DNA of 64,000 nt from Thalassotalea sp. G2M2-11 (GTDB lineage Bacteria; Pseudomonadota; Gammaproteobacteria; Enterobacterales; Alteromonadaceae): assembly GCF_017168195.1 (NCBI RefSeq), contig NZ_JADNYL010000003.1, positions 186,001-250,000 on the forward strand, read 5' to 3'. A program made the translations under genes and the position numbers. Each line of letters opens with the position of its first letter. The stretch's first letter is position 1. Positions 1-8,717 of this stretch are shown here, in pieces. Under the pieces are notes generated by a model. It was not told where the DNA came from. It worked only from the letters and a program-made list of their open reading frames with translations, and did not search any database.

Positions 1-1
1 G

Positions 2-2446
2 CTTAATATTTTTGGCTTAGCGATCGGCTTAATGAGTTGTATTTTGATCCTGTTGTTTGTGCGAGATGAAACAGGTTATGACACTTGGTTAAAAGACAGT
101 GACCGCCTGGTTCGTATGCACAGCTTATATACTATGCCAGGGCGTGAGCCATTTTATAGTGTCCGTTCAGCAGGGCGCATGATGGAAACTATTAGAGATT
201 TTGCGAGTAATGAGATTGAAACAGGCGTGCGTTTGATCCAATTTGGTGTGACCGTACGTCAAAATGACGATGCCTTTGCTGAACGTGCCACTATTGCAGA
301 TGGCAGTTTATTTGACGTGTTAGATTTGCCCTTCAAACATGGTTCCAGTGCCAGTTCTTTTCAAAAGCCAATGGACTTTTTGATCTCTGAGAAACTCGCA
401 TTGAAATATTTTGGTAAAACAGATGTTATCGGAGAAACGTTAACCATTTGTTGTGCAACCGATGCGCCAAGTGATGTAGTGATCACAGGGGTATTAGCTG
501 ATTTACCGGACAATAGCCATTTAAATACTAATATGGTGCTGTATTTACAGCCCGCTATTTTTGGTGAAAACAGTGGCGTGTTGCATTCTTGGACCAATCT
601 GAATGTCTATACTTATTTTAAATTAACGCCTAATACCAGCATTGAGGATGCGCAGCAGAGAATTGACTACTGGATGAACAATGAAAGTCCGTTAGTTGAT
701 ATGCTAAAACAATTTCTTGGTGAAAAAATGGCACACAGCAAAGTCACCGAGTTTGCAAAACAACGCTTGATGGCGGTGCCCGATCTTCATTTACATGCGA
801 AAAAACATGCAGGTAACCAAGGAGACTTAACCCCAATGGGGGATATCGATATGATCAATACCTTCATTGTGGTTGCTATGTTGGTGTTAATCATTGCTTG
901 TATTAATTTTATTAACTTATCTACAGCGAAAGCGAGTAAACGAGCAAAAGAAGTGGCAATGCGAAAGGTATTAGGGGCTTCTCGGGCGCAGGTCGCGACT
1001 CAGTTTTTGATTGAAGCGGTATCTATTGTCTTGATTGCATTATTATTTGCTTTAGTCGCGGTTGAATTAATTTTGCCGATGTATAATGACGTATTAGGAA
1101 AAAGCCTAACATTGAATTTATTTTCGACCCCTGATCTGTTGTTAATCGTTTTAGCATTAGCCCTGTTTGTTGGCATGGTGGCAGGTATTTACCCCGCTTT
1201 ATATCTTTCTCGATTTTTACCCGGCCATATTTTAACAGCGAGTAAAAGTGGAGAATCTGGACGATCCAGCAAATTGCGCAATGGGCTAGTGGTATTTCAG
1301 TTTTCAGCATCGATCGTGTTAGTGATTGCTACGTTGGTGGTCTATGGTCAAACCAAGTTTGCCAACAATATCGATGTTGGTTATCAAAGTGATAATAAAT
1401 TAATTTTGGATATCTCCACAGCCAGAGATAGTTTAGCGAGCTTGAAGCAAGAGTTGCTTAACTTGCCCGAGATAACCTCGGTAGTTTTTTCTTCAGAAGC
1501 CCCTAGCCAAGATAGAGAAAATAATGATCAGTTTAAATTATTAGAGCCTCATGCCGATGGCAGTGCTAATGAAGCACAAGTGATAAATTATCTTGATGTT
1601 GGCTATGGTTTTTTTGAAGCTTATCAGGTCAAAGCACTCGCTGGTCGTTTATTTGATCGTGAGTTTGGCGCTGATACATATGTCAACGTTCCTGAAGGGG
1701 ACAATGCTGTTGGCAAGGCGAGTGCGATTATTAATCAGTCTGCGCTTACACGCTTAGGGTTTAAATCCCCCGAACAAGCCATTGGCAAAACACTTGCTTT
1801 TAGAAAGCATCATTTAACTATTGTTGGTGTGATACCTGATTTGTATTTTCGCTCGATCAAATTTGGTATCAGGCCTAGCGTATATAAGCTAACGCCATCG
1901 CGTTTTAATGTTGCAAACTTAAGCTTTAGCAGCAGTGACCCCTCGGCTTTATTGTCAAAAGTTGAATCAGTTTGGAAGAATAATGTCCCACTAGAGCCTA
2001 TTAACTTGCAGTTTCTTTCTGAAATGATGAGGGCACAATATGATGCTGAGCTCACCACAGCTCGATTATTTCTGGCATTTTCACTGCTGGCAATTATCGT
2101 TGCTTGTGTTGGCTTGTTTGGTTTGTCGGCTTTTACGGTAGAGCGAAGAACCAAAGAAATTGGAATTCGTAAAGTGATGGGCGCCTCGGTCAAAGACATT
2201 GTGGGTTTATTGATTTGGCAGTTTTCAAAACCTGTGATGTTAGCCAATGTGATTGCATGGCCCGTTGCGGCGTACTTTATGATGTCGTGGTTAGAGCGCT
2301 TTCCTTATCGTTTCGATGATATTTGGCTGATCCCCATTTGTGTTGTTGTCAGCGTATTATCCCTGATCATTGCTTGGGTGACGGTAGGGGCGAACACCAC
2401 AAAAGTAGCAAGGAAAAATCCAATTTATTCATTGCGTTATGAGTAA
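2..2446 (+). CDS. ABC transporter permease, FtsX/MacB family (5' end missing)
   Basis: Inner-membrane permease of a MacB/FtsX-type ABC exporter. The reading frame is open from base 2, upstream of the first ATG at 32, and begins inside a first transmembrane helix (NIFGLAIGLMSC), so the true start lies before the window. At least 814 residues remain. The architecture is the full-length double one: a helix, a large periplasmic MacB-PCD-like domain, an FtsX three-helix block near residues 280-405 with the motif EVAMRKVLGASR, a second periplasmic domain, and a last FtsX block near 680-800 with KEIGIRKVMGAS. The two copies of the (A/G)xRKVxGAS motif mark the cytoplasmic coupling loops. No ATPase subunit is visible, so it is probably upstream. 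The substrate is unknown. Family confidence is high. Confidence 0.9.
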   Translation, partial: LNIFGLAIGLMSCILILLFVRDETGYDTWLKDSDRLVRMHSLYTMPGREPFYSVRSAGRMMETIRDFASNEIETGVRLIQFGVTVRQNDDAFAERATIADGSLFDVLDLPFKHGSSASSFQKPMDFLISEKLALKYFGKTDVIGETLTICCATDAPSDVVITGVLADLPDNSHLNTNMVLYLQPAIFGENSGVLHSWTNLNVYTYFKLTPNTSIEDAQQRIDYWMNNESPLVDMLKQFLGEKMAHSKVTEFAKQRLMAVPDLHLHAKKHAGNQGDLTPMGDIDMINTFIVVAMLVLIIACINFINLSTAKASKRAKEVAMRKVLGASRAQVATQFLIEAVSIVLIALLFALVAVELILPMYNDVLGKSLTLNLFSTPDLLLIVLALALFVGMVAGIYPALYLSRFLPGHILTASKSGESGRSSKLRNGLVVFQFSASIVLVIATLVVYGQTKFANNIDVGYQSDNKLILDISTARDSLASLKQELLNLPEITSVVFSSEAPSQDRENNDQFKLLEPHADGSANEAQVINYLDVGYGFFEAYQVKALAGRLFDREFGADTYVNVPEGDNAVGKASAIINQSALTRLGFKSPEQAIGKTLAFRKHHLTIVGVIPDLYFRSIKFGIRPSVYKLTPSRFNVANLSFSSSDPSALLSKVESVWKNNVPLEPINLQFLSEMMRAQYDAELTTARLFLAFSLLAIIVACVGLFGLSAFTVERRTKEIGIRKVMGASVKDIVGLLIWQFSKPVMLANVIAWPVAAYFMMSWLERFPYRFDDIWLIPICVVVSVLSLIIAWVTVGANTTKVARKNPIYSLRYE

Positions 2447-2464
2447 CATTAATGATTAGCTAAT

Positions 2465-2494
2465 AAAAAACCGCTCAGCATGAGCGGTTTTTTT
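2465..2494. terminator. Bidirectional intrinsic terminator between the permease and metK
   Basis: A perfect GC-rich stem (CCGCTCA, loop GCA, TGAGCGG) is flanked by an A-run on the left and a T-run on the right. It can therefore end transcription from both convergent genes, the permease (+) and metK (-). Confidence 0.9.
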
Positions 2495-2514
2495 GTTGAA
2501 CATCAATGAGAAAG

Positions 2515-3702
2515 TTATAACCCTGCTGCTGCTCTTAGCGCGTCAGCTTTATCGGTTTTTTCCCATGAAAATGCAGTAAAAGTATCATCACCTACCGTCA
2601 TCTCGAATGGTTCACGACCAAAATGACCGTATGCCGCAGTTTGGCGATACATAGGGTGTAATAAGTCTAACATTTTGGTGATACCGTATGGGCGTAAGTC
2701 AAAATGTTCTCGCACTAATTCAATCAATTTTTCTTCTGCTACTTTGCCGGTACCAAAGGTTTCAATAGAAATAGAGGTTGGCTCAGCAACACCGATGGCA
2801 TAAGAAACTTGAATTTCACAGCGCTCAGCAAGACCTGCCGCGACTATATTTTTTGCGACATAACGACCCGCATATGCAGCACTGCGATCCACTTTTGAAG
2901 GATCTTTACCTGAGAATGCACCACCACCGTGGCGCGCCATGCCGCCATAGGTATCAACAATGATCTTTCGACCCGTTAAGCCACAATCACCAACAGGGCC
3001 ACCAATTACAAAGCGACCAGTTGGGTTGATAAAGTACTTAGTTTCTGGTGTTAAAAACTCAGCTGGTAAAACGGCTTTAATGATATTTTCCATCACCGCT
3101 TCATGTAAATCTTCTTGTGAGATTTCTGGGTTATGTTGAGTAGATAATACCACGGCATCAATTGCTACTGGCTTGTTGCCTTCATAAATAAAGGTAACTT
3201 GTGATTTCGCATCGGGACGTAACCAAGGGAGTACGCCATTTTTACGAATTTCAGCTTGACGCTCTACTAAACGATGAGAGTAGTAGAGTGGGGCTGGCAT
3301 CAATGTTTCAGTTTCATTGGTGGCATAGCCAAACATTAACCCTTGATCACCTGCGCCTTGATCTTCTGGTTTTGTACGATCAACACCTTGTGCAATCTCA
3401 GGTGATTGTTGGCCAATTAAGTTCATGATGCCACAGGTATCACCATCAAACCCTACATCAGATGAGGTGTAACCTATATCCGTGATCACTTTTCTTGTTA
3501 AATCTTCAAGATCTACCCAACCTGTGGTTGAAATTTCACCTGAAATAATTGCTACCCCTGTTTTTACCATTGTTTCGCAAGCAACACGAGCATGCTTATC
3601 TTTGGCAATGATCGCATCTAATACCGCATCCGATATTTGATCGGCAATTTTATCTGGATGGCCTTCAGATACCGACTCTGAAGTAAAATAATGTCTAGAC
3701 AT
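2515..3702 (-). CDS. metK: S-adenosylmethionine synthase MetK
   Basis: Makes S-adenosylmethionine from methionine and ATP in the cytoplasm. The 395-residue length fits the family (E. coli MetK is 384). Family motifs are visible: [15 protein letters not shown] at the N-terminus, [10 protein letters not shown] near residue 120, and the glycine-rich [19 protein letters not shown] near 265. I chose the ATG at 3702 ([10 protein letters not shown]), which has a GAGGG ribosome site just upstream, rather than an in-frame ATG seven codons earlier. A MetJ-type operator lies about 100 bp upstream, which suggests repression by MetJ-SAM. The first four codons, ATG TCT AGA CAT, form a perfect 12-bp palindrome. 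Confidence 0.97.
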   Translation of the reverse strand: MSRHYFTSESVSEGHPDKIADQISDAVLDAIIAKDKHARVACETMVKTGVAIISGEISTTGWVDLEDLTRKVITDIGYTSSDVGFDGDTCGIMNLIGQQSPEIAQGVDRTKPEDQGAGDQGLMFGYATNETETLMPAPLYYSHRLVERQAEIRKNGVLPWLRPDAKSQVTFIYEGNKPVAIDAVVLSTQHNPEISQEDLHEAVMENIIKAVLPAEFLTPETKYFINPTGRFVIGGPVGDCGLTGRKIIVDTYGGMARHGGGAFSGKDPSKVDRSAAYAGRYVAKNIVAAGLAERCEIQVSYAIGVAEPTSISIETFGTGKVAEEKLIELVREHFDLRPYGITKMLDLLHPMYRQTAAYGHFGREPFEMTVGDDTFTAFSWEKTDKADALRAAAGL

Positions 3703-3798
3703 AAACCCTCGGGAAATTAACAAATTTAATCACGCTAATCACAAAAGATAGCACTAATATGAGAATTGTAACCCTAGTTAAAATAATTTTCTACTTTT

Positions 3799-3814
3799 TT
3801 ACGTCTAGACGTCT
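3799..3814. promoter_or_regulatory. MetJ operator (two tandem met boxes) upstream of metK
   Basis: Two adjacent 8-mers, TTACGTCT and AGACGTCT, match the MetJ met-box consensus AGACGTCT at 6/8 and 8/8. The core ACGTCTAGACGT (3801-3812) is a perfect palindrome. Tandem met boxes are the known minimal MetJ target, and metK is a classical MetJ target. The site lies 97-112 bp before the metK start. No metJ gene is in the window. Confidence 0.8.
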
Positions 3815-3871
3815 AAAATATTTTTGCTAATGTTGATTTAGCGCAGGAAAGCAGGATAAGAACTCAATAAT

Positions 3872-4702
3872 TTATGGGTGAAAACTAACTAGTTCAAGCT
3901 GTTTTCCCCACAATTTTATGAATAATTGTTGCTGCACTTCATTGGCTAGTGAGCTATAAAACTGCTGTTGACCACTGGTTGAATTGTCATTAAGTAAATG
4001 GAACTTTTCTAATTGCTTGATCAGTTGTAAGGTGACAGGCGTTGAGGTTTCTACAAGTGCCACTTTATCGCCGAGGAGCTTTTTAATTAAGTCACTCACA
4101 AAAGGGTAATGGGTACAGCCTAGCACTAAGGTATCTATATTTTGTTTTAGTAACGGTTGAAGGTAGTGTGCTAATAATTGCTGGCACTTTGGCGAAGCCA
4201 TTTCTCCTTGCTCAATTAACTCTACAAGACCAGGACATGGCTGAATAACTACCTCACTATCATTTTTATGTTGCTCTACCAATGAAAGGAAATTGCTATT
4301 GCGAGCGGTCGCTTGCGTAACTAATATTGCCACTTTTTTATTGTTACTTATTTGACTAGCGGGCTTTATCGCAGGTTCCACGCCAATAATTGGCAGCGAA
4401 AAACGGGCTCTGAGTTGTTCAATCACGTTAACAGTGGCGGTATTACAAGCTATGACAATTGCTTTACAGCCTTGTTTAACTAACCAGTGACTAATGGTAT
4501 TGGCCCGTTGGTGTATTTGCGCTGTAGTTAATTCGCCGTAGGGGGCATATGCAGAATCTGCCACATAAATTAAATGCTCATTGGGTAAATGAGTCACAAT
4601 TTGCTTAGTGATAGTTAGACCACCTAAGCCGGAATCAAAAACACCGATGGCTTGTGATGGTGTTAACGCAGGGGGTAATGATTGTGGGCGTGTAAGGGTC
4701 AT
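3872..4702 (-). CDS. murI: Glutamate racemase MurI
   Basis: Converts L-glutamate to D-glutamate for peptidoglycan. The protein has 276 residues, a normal length. It shows the N-terminal GVFDSGLGG motif (Asp23) and the two catalytic cysteines of cofactor-independent racemases: Cys86 in ACNTAT and Cys196 in GCTHYP. The N-terminal 18 residues, rich in Pro and Ser, precede the usual family start. It sits alone between metK and ybiT on the same strand, with more than 100 bp on either side, so it is probably transcribed separately from metK. Confidence 0.96.
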   Translation of the reverse strand: MTLTRPQSLPPALTPSQAIGVFDSGLGGLTITKQIVTHLPNEHLIYVADSAYAPYGELTTAQIHQRANTISHWLVKQGCKAIVIACNTATVNVIEQLRARFSLPIIGVEPAIKPASQISNNKKVAILVTQATARNSNFLSLVEQHKNDSEVVIQPCPGLVELIEQGEMASPKCQQLLAHYLQPLLKQNIDTLVLGCTHYPFVSDLIKKLLGDKVALVETSTPVTLQLIKQLEKFHLLNDNSTSGQQQFYSSLANEVQQQLFIKLWGKQLELVSFHP

Positions 4703-4767
4703 TGCATTAACGAGTTCAATAGTGTGCTCAGTTAAAAGTGCTAGCTTTAGCTGATGATTGAAAAGCG

Positions 4768-4794
4768 AAAGCTCGAAACCTAATTTCGAGCTTT
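4768..4794 (-). terminator. Probable terminator after ybiT
   Basis: An 11-bp perfect inverted repeat (AAAGCTCGAAA, five-base loop, TTTCGAGCTTT) lies 14 bp past the ybiT stop codon. In the minus direction the T-run after the stem is short and broken (CGCTTTT), so termination strength is uncertain. Confidence 0.55.
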
Positions 4795-4807
4795 AAATGC
4801 TATACCG

Positions 4808-6394
4808 TTAGGCTTGCGAAGCTAGGTATTCGTCATAACCGCCAGCAAAGTCAACATAGCCGTCAGATTTTAGCTCAATGATGCGAGTAGCCAGACTAGA
4901 AACAAATTCTCGGTCATGGGAAACAAAAACCAGTGAGCCTTCAAATTTTTCTAACGCCATGTTGAGTGATTCAATCGACTCCATATCTAAATGGTTAGTC
5001 GGTTCATCCATTACCAGAATATTTGGCTTTTGCATCATTAACTTACCAAATAACATGCGACCTTGCTCACCACCAGATAACACTTTGACTGATTTTTTAA
5101 TATCATCGGCGGAGAATAGCATTCTGCCTAAAAAGCCACGTATGGTTTGTTCGTCATCACCTGCTTGACGCCATTGGCTCATCCAATCAAATAAATTCAT
5201 ATCTTCGGCAAACTCATGGGCATGGTCTTGGGCATAATAACCAATATTATGATTTTCTGACCATTTCACCATGCCTGTTTCTGGTGTTAACTCACCCATC
5301 AAGGTACGTAAAAAGGTAGTCTTACCTACGCCGTTTTCACCGATAATCGCGATACGTTCGCCTACTTCAGCCATTAAATTAATGTCTTTTAGTACATGGT
5401 TATCATCGAATTTCTTATTAAGATTTTCAATTTCAAGCACATTTCTAAATAGCTGCTTTTCTTGTTCAAAGCGAATAAATGGGTTAACCCGGCTTGATGC
5501 TTTAACTTCTTCTAATTGAATTTTATCTATTTGTTTCGCACGTGATGTTGCTTGTTTGGCTTTCGAGGCATTGGCAGAGAATCGTGCGACAAAAGATTGT
5601 AGTTCCGAGATTTGTGCTTTTTTCTTGGCGTTATCGGCCATTAAACGGGCACGTGCTTGAGTCGCTGCTAACATGTACTCATCATAGTTACCCGCATAAA
5701 CACGCAGTTCACCGTAATCTAAATCCGCCATATGAGTACAAACGGAGTTTAAAAAATGACGGTCATGGGAAATAATGATCATGGTAGAGTCACGCTCATT
5801 TAAGGTATCTTCTAACCATTTGATTGTGTGTATGTCCAAGTTGTTGGTGGGTTCGTCAAGCAATAAAATATCTGGATCAGAGAACAGTGCTTGTGCCAGT
5901 AGCACACGAAGCTTCCAGCCGGGGGCAATTTCACTCATTTTGCCATAATGCTGTTCTACAGGGATGCCTACGCCCATTAATAATTCACCCGCTCGGCTTT
6001 CTGCGGTGTAACCATCCATTTCGGCGTATTCTGATTCTAAGTCACCGACACGCATACCTTCTTCTTCACTCATTTCTGGTAAAGCATAGATGCGGTCTCT
6101 TTCTTCTTTGACCGCCCAAAGTTCAGCGTGACCCATGATCACAGTATCAACGACAGAATAATCTTCAAAGGCAAATTGATCTTGACGCAATTTACCAATG
6201 CGTTCATTTGGGTCGAGACTAACATTGCCTGAGGTCTGTTCTAAGTCACCACCAAGAATTTTCATCAAGGTTGATTTACCACAGCCATTTGCGCCGATTA
6301 AACCGTAGCGGTTACCGCCACCAAATTTTTGTGAAATGTTCTCAAATAATGGTTTTGCACCAAATTGTTGTGTGATGTTGTTTGCACTTAGCAT
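4808..6394 (-). CDS. ybiT: ABC-F family ATPase YbiT
   Basis: A soluble ABC-F protein of 528 residues with two ATPase cassettes and no membrane segments. Members act on the ribosome rather than as transporters. Visible motifs are Walker A at 34-42 (GANGCGKST) and again near 354 (GENGVGKTT), the signature [15 protein letters not shown] in the second half, Walker [12 protein letters not shown] and [11 protein letters not shown], and both switch histidines (SHDRHF, SHDREF). The inter-domain linker near 245-300 is charged and helical. Length and N-terminus ([12 protein letters not shown]) match the YbiT subfamily rather than EttA, Uup or YheS. The precise cellular role of YbiT is not settled. Confidence 0.92.
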   Translation of the reverse strand: MLSANNITQQFGAKPLFENISQKFGGGNRYGLIGANGCGKSTLMKILGGDLEQTSGNVSLDPNERIGKLRQDQFAFEDYSVVDTVIMGHAELWAVKEERDRIYALPEMSEEEGMRVGDLESEYAEMDGYTAESRAGELLMGVGIPVEQHYGKMSEIAPGWKLRVLLAQALFSDPDILLLDEPTNNLDIHTIKWLEDTLNERDSTMIIISHDRHFLNSVCTHMADLDYGELRVYAGNYDEYMLAATQARARLMADNAKKKAQISELQSFVARFSANASKAKQATSRAKQIDKIQLEEVKASSRVNPFIRFEQEKQLFRNVLEIENLNKKFDDNHVLKDINLMAEVGERIAIIGENGVGKTTFLRTLMGELTPETGMVKWSENHNIGYYAQDHAHEFAEDMNLFDWMSQWRQAGDDEQTIRGFLGRMLFSADDIKKSVKVLSGGEQGRMLFGKLMMQKPNILVMDEPTNHLDMESIESLNMALEKFEGSLVFVSHDREFVSSLATRIIELKSDGYVDFAGGYDEYLASQA

Positions 6395-6420
6395 GAATTA
6401 AAACTACCTCTTTAAAAGTT

Positions 6421-6433
6421 GCGCGCGATTATA
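6421..6433 (-). promoter_or_regulatory. Putative ybiT promoter -10 with GC-rich discriminator
   Basis: Read on the minus strand this is TATAATCGCGCGC: a perfect -10 hexamer followed at once by a GC-rich stretch. It lies about 30 bp before the ybiT start. The same 13-mer occurs in the same position before ygiQ (11061-11073). No strong -35 hexamer is visible. Confidence 0.55.
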
Positions 6434-6507
6434 CATGAATGCACGTTAATTTAATAAAAACTTTGGCTATTACTTTTGCCTATTATTGGGCGTTAACAGG
6501 ATTTTGC

Positions 6508-6522
6508 GCACCATAGTTGTGC
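6508..6522 (+). promoter_or_regulatory. NtrC-type binding site upstream of glnK
   Basis: GCAC-CATAGTT-GTGC matches the NtrC dyad GCAC-N7-GTGC. Its centre lies about 72 bp before the start site predicted from the sigma-54 element at 6562. An extra GTGC half-site follows 11 bp later (6530), on the same helix face. Confidence 0.6.
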
Positions 6523-6561
6523 TTTGTTTGTGCGTTTGTGAGTCATTATGGTGCGAGTGGT

Positions 6562-6577
6562 TGGTATCTTTTGTGCA
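6562..6577 (+). promoter_or_regulatory. Candidate sigma-54 promoter of glnK-amtB
   Basis: TGGTATCTTTTGTGCA has GG and GC separated by exactly 10 bases, as sigma-54 requires. It is weaker than consensus at -22 to -20 and at -14. glnK-amtB operons are classical NtrC/sigma-54 targets, and an NtrC dyad lies upstream. It would give a leader of about 100 nt. Confidence 0.55.
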
Positions 6578-6665
6578 ATTTGATGTTAGTTTGTTGTTTT
6601 TAAAGGAATAAAAAATTAGGTCTGATTTGTGCATTGGCAATGACACATTCAAATATTAACGATAA

Positions 6666-7025
<360 letters not shown>

Positions 7026-7039
7026 TAAGGAAAACAAAA

Positions 7040-8335
7040 ATGACTAAATTATTTTTAATCGCGATGCTATCGCTGTGTTCGTTTGCATCATTTGGTGCAA
7101 CGGAGCAATTAAATGGTGCTAATACTGCGTGGATTTTAACGTCTACAGCCTTGGTTTTATTAATGACGTTACCCGGTTTAGCATTATTTTATGGCGGATT
7201 GGTTCGCCGTAAAAATATTCTATCGGTATTAATGCAATGCTTTGCTATCGCTGGGATTTCGTCGGTATTATGGCTTATCGTTGGCTATAGTTTAGCATTT
7301 GGTGAAGGTAATGCTTGGATAGGGGACTTTAGTAAAGTGTTGATGCTAGGCGTAACCAAGCAAACATTAGCTGGTGATATTCCCGAAAGCTTATTTATGC
7401 TGTTTCAAATGACGTTCGCCATTATTACCCCTGCGTTGATCATTGGTGGTTTTGCTGAGCGCATGAAGTTTTCTTCAGTATTGCTCTTTTCTGCACTGTG
7501 GTTATTGGTTGTCTACTCTCCCGTTACTCATTGGGTATGGGGCGGTGGCTGGTTAGCTCAGATGGGGCTTTACGACTTTGCCGGTGGCACAGTGGTACAT
7601 ATTACTGCAGGCGTGGCAGCCTTAGTTGCTGCACTGGTGTTAGGGCCACGTAGAGGGTTTCCTAAAACGCCTATGATGCCGCATAACTTAACCATGACAG
7701 TGACAGGTGCTGGTCTGTTATGGGTCGGTTGGTTTGGTTTTAACGGCGGCAGTGCTCTATCAGCCAATGGTGATGCGGCAATGGCAATGTTGGTGACTCA
7801 CATTTCAGCTTCGGTTGGCGCGTTAACATGGGCAGCAATTGAGTGGATAAAATTTGGTAAAGCCAGTGTCTTAGGCGCGGTAACTGGTATGGTTGCTGGC
7901 TTAGGTACCATAACCCCAGCCTCGGGTTTTGTTGGACCAGGCGCTGCGTTAATCATTGGCTTATCAGCAGGTATCGTGTGTTTTTACTCTACGGTTTATA
8001 TCAAGCAAAAACTAAAAATTGATGATTCATTAGATGTTTTTCCTGTCCATGGCGTTGGCGGTATCTTAGGTACCTTATTGGCTGGTATTTTTTCATCAAC
8101 TGAGCTGGGTGCATTTAGTGGCTTTGGTTTTGCTGATGGCATCACTAGTATGGGAGAGCAAGTATTGGTTCAACTTACCGGTATTGGTGCAACTATTGTT
8201 TATACCGCGGTAGTGTCTTATGCGTTGTTTAAACTGGTATCGGTATTAACTGGTGGTTTACGCGTGTCTGAAGAACAAGAAACGACGGGCTTAGATTTAA
8301 TTGAACATGATGAGTCAGGTTATAATTTGCAATAA
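7040..8335 (+). CDS. amtB: Ammonium transporter AmtB
   Basis: Trimeric inner-membrane ammonium channel of 431 residues. It has a cleavable signal peptide (about residues 1-20, ending SFGA) and about 11 transmembrane helices. Amt signatures are visible: LPGLALFYGGLVRRKN, FAERMKF, the twin-histidine regions around GGTVVHITAG and VFPVHGVGG, and WVGWFGFNGGS. The C-terminal tail (RVSEEQETTGLDLIEHDES) matches the cytoplasmic segment that docks with GlnK. Translation starts 14 bp after glnK with a TAAGGA ribosome site, so the two form an operon. Confidence 0.96.
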   Translation: MTKLFLIAMLSLCSFASFGATEQLNGANTAWILTSTALVLLMTLPGLALFYGGLVRRKNILSVLMQCFAIAGISSVLWLIVGYSLAFGEGNAWIGDFSKVLMLGVTKQTLAGDIPESLFMLFQMTFAIITPALIIGGFAERMKFSSVLLFSALWLLVVYSPVTHWVWGGGWLAQMGLYDFAGGTVVHITAGVAALVAALVLGPRRGFPKTPMMPHNLTMTVTGAGLLWVGWFGFNGGSALSANGDAAMAMLVTHISASVGALTWAAIEWIKFGKASVLGAVTGMVAGLGTITPASGFVGPGAALIIGLSAGIVCFYSTVYIKQKLKIDDSLDVFPVHGVGGILGTLLAGIFSSTELGAFSGFGFADGITSMGEQVLVQLTGIGATIVYTAVVSYALFKLVSVLTGGLRVSEEQETTGLDLIEHDESGYNLQ

Positions 8336-8353
8336 TTCAAATCATCTATCGTT

Positions 8354-8382
8354 AAAGGGATACCACAGAGTATCCCTTTTTT
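8354..8382 (+). terminator. Intrinsic terminator of glnK-amtB
   Basis: A 10-bp perfect stem (AAAGGGATAC, six-base loop, GTATCCCTTT) is followed by further Ts. It begins 19 bp after the amtB stop and abuts the 3' end of the broken minus-strand gene at 8381-8707. Confidence 0.92.
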
Positions 8383-8707
8383 ATTTCTGACGTTTAGCGC
8401 TTGGGGGAGGGTTGTTGAAGGTAAAACGCTTTTTTACCTTGATAATGAATGCGGCGCAGCTAGTGACGATGATAAACTGACCAAATAATAGCATGGAAAG
8501 CTTAGGCCAAAAATCAACCTCTTCGGTGAAGATTGGATGCCAGAAGTAAATAAGCGTTAAGTTGCCAGGAAATAATAAAATGTGATAACCAGGTAATGAA
8601 CCCTCAATAAAATCCCATAAATGCTAATTTAAAGAAAAGGCAATCAAGCCAATAATAGTGGCAATGACACCATAGTAACTCGCATCTTTGATTAATCGAG
8701 TGGGCAT
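8381..8707 (-). pseudogene. Small membrane protein gene interrupted by one in-frame TAG
   Basis: From the ATG at 8707 the frame reads MPTRLIKDASYYGVIATIIG and on to SLN at residue 27. A TAG codon (8624-8626) follows, and the same frame then stays open for 80 more codons to a TAA at 8381. The downstream part reads as coding: HLWDFIEGSLPGYHILLFPG, a second hydrophobic segment around MLLFGQFIIVTSCAAFIIK, and a basic tail. Two transmembrane helices are predicted. It starts 10 bp after the ygiQ stop, so it was co-transcribed with ygiQ. One nonsense change (for example CAG or TGG to TAG), a sequencing error, or translation restart could explain it. I do not recognise the family. Confidence 0.6.
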
Positions 8708-8717
8708 ATTAATTCTG

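Noticed and set aside
1810-2247. 145-codon minus-strand frame inside the ABC permease
   Set aside because: Antisense shadow of a well-supported gene; no ribosome site, and the permease motifs on the other strand explain it.
6463-6480. TTGGCTATTACTTTTGCC as a sigma-54 promoter
   Set aside because: GG and GC are 11 bases apart, not 10; the element at 6562 fits better.
6470-6652. 60-codon minus-strand frame between ybiT and glnK
   Set aside because: It overlaps the NtrC and sigma-54 elements of glnK, has a low-complexity His/Asn/Ser-rich product and no ribosome site.
8381-8707. Selenocysteine or pyrrolysine-like recoding at the in-frame TAG
   Set aside because: There is no pyrrolysine gene set or downstream recoding structure visible here, and TAG is used as an ordinary stop nearby.
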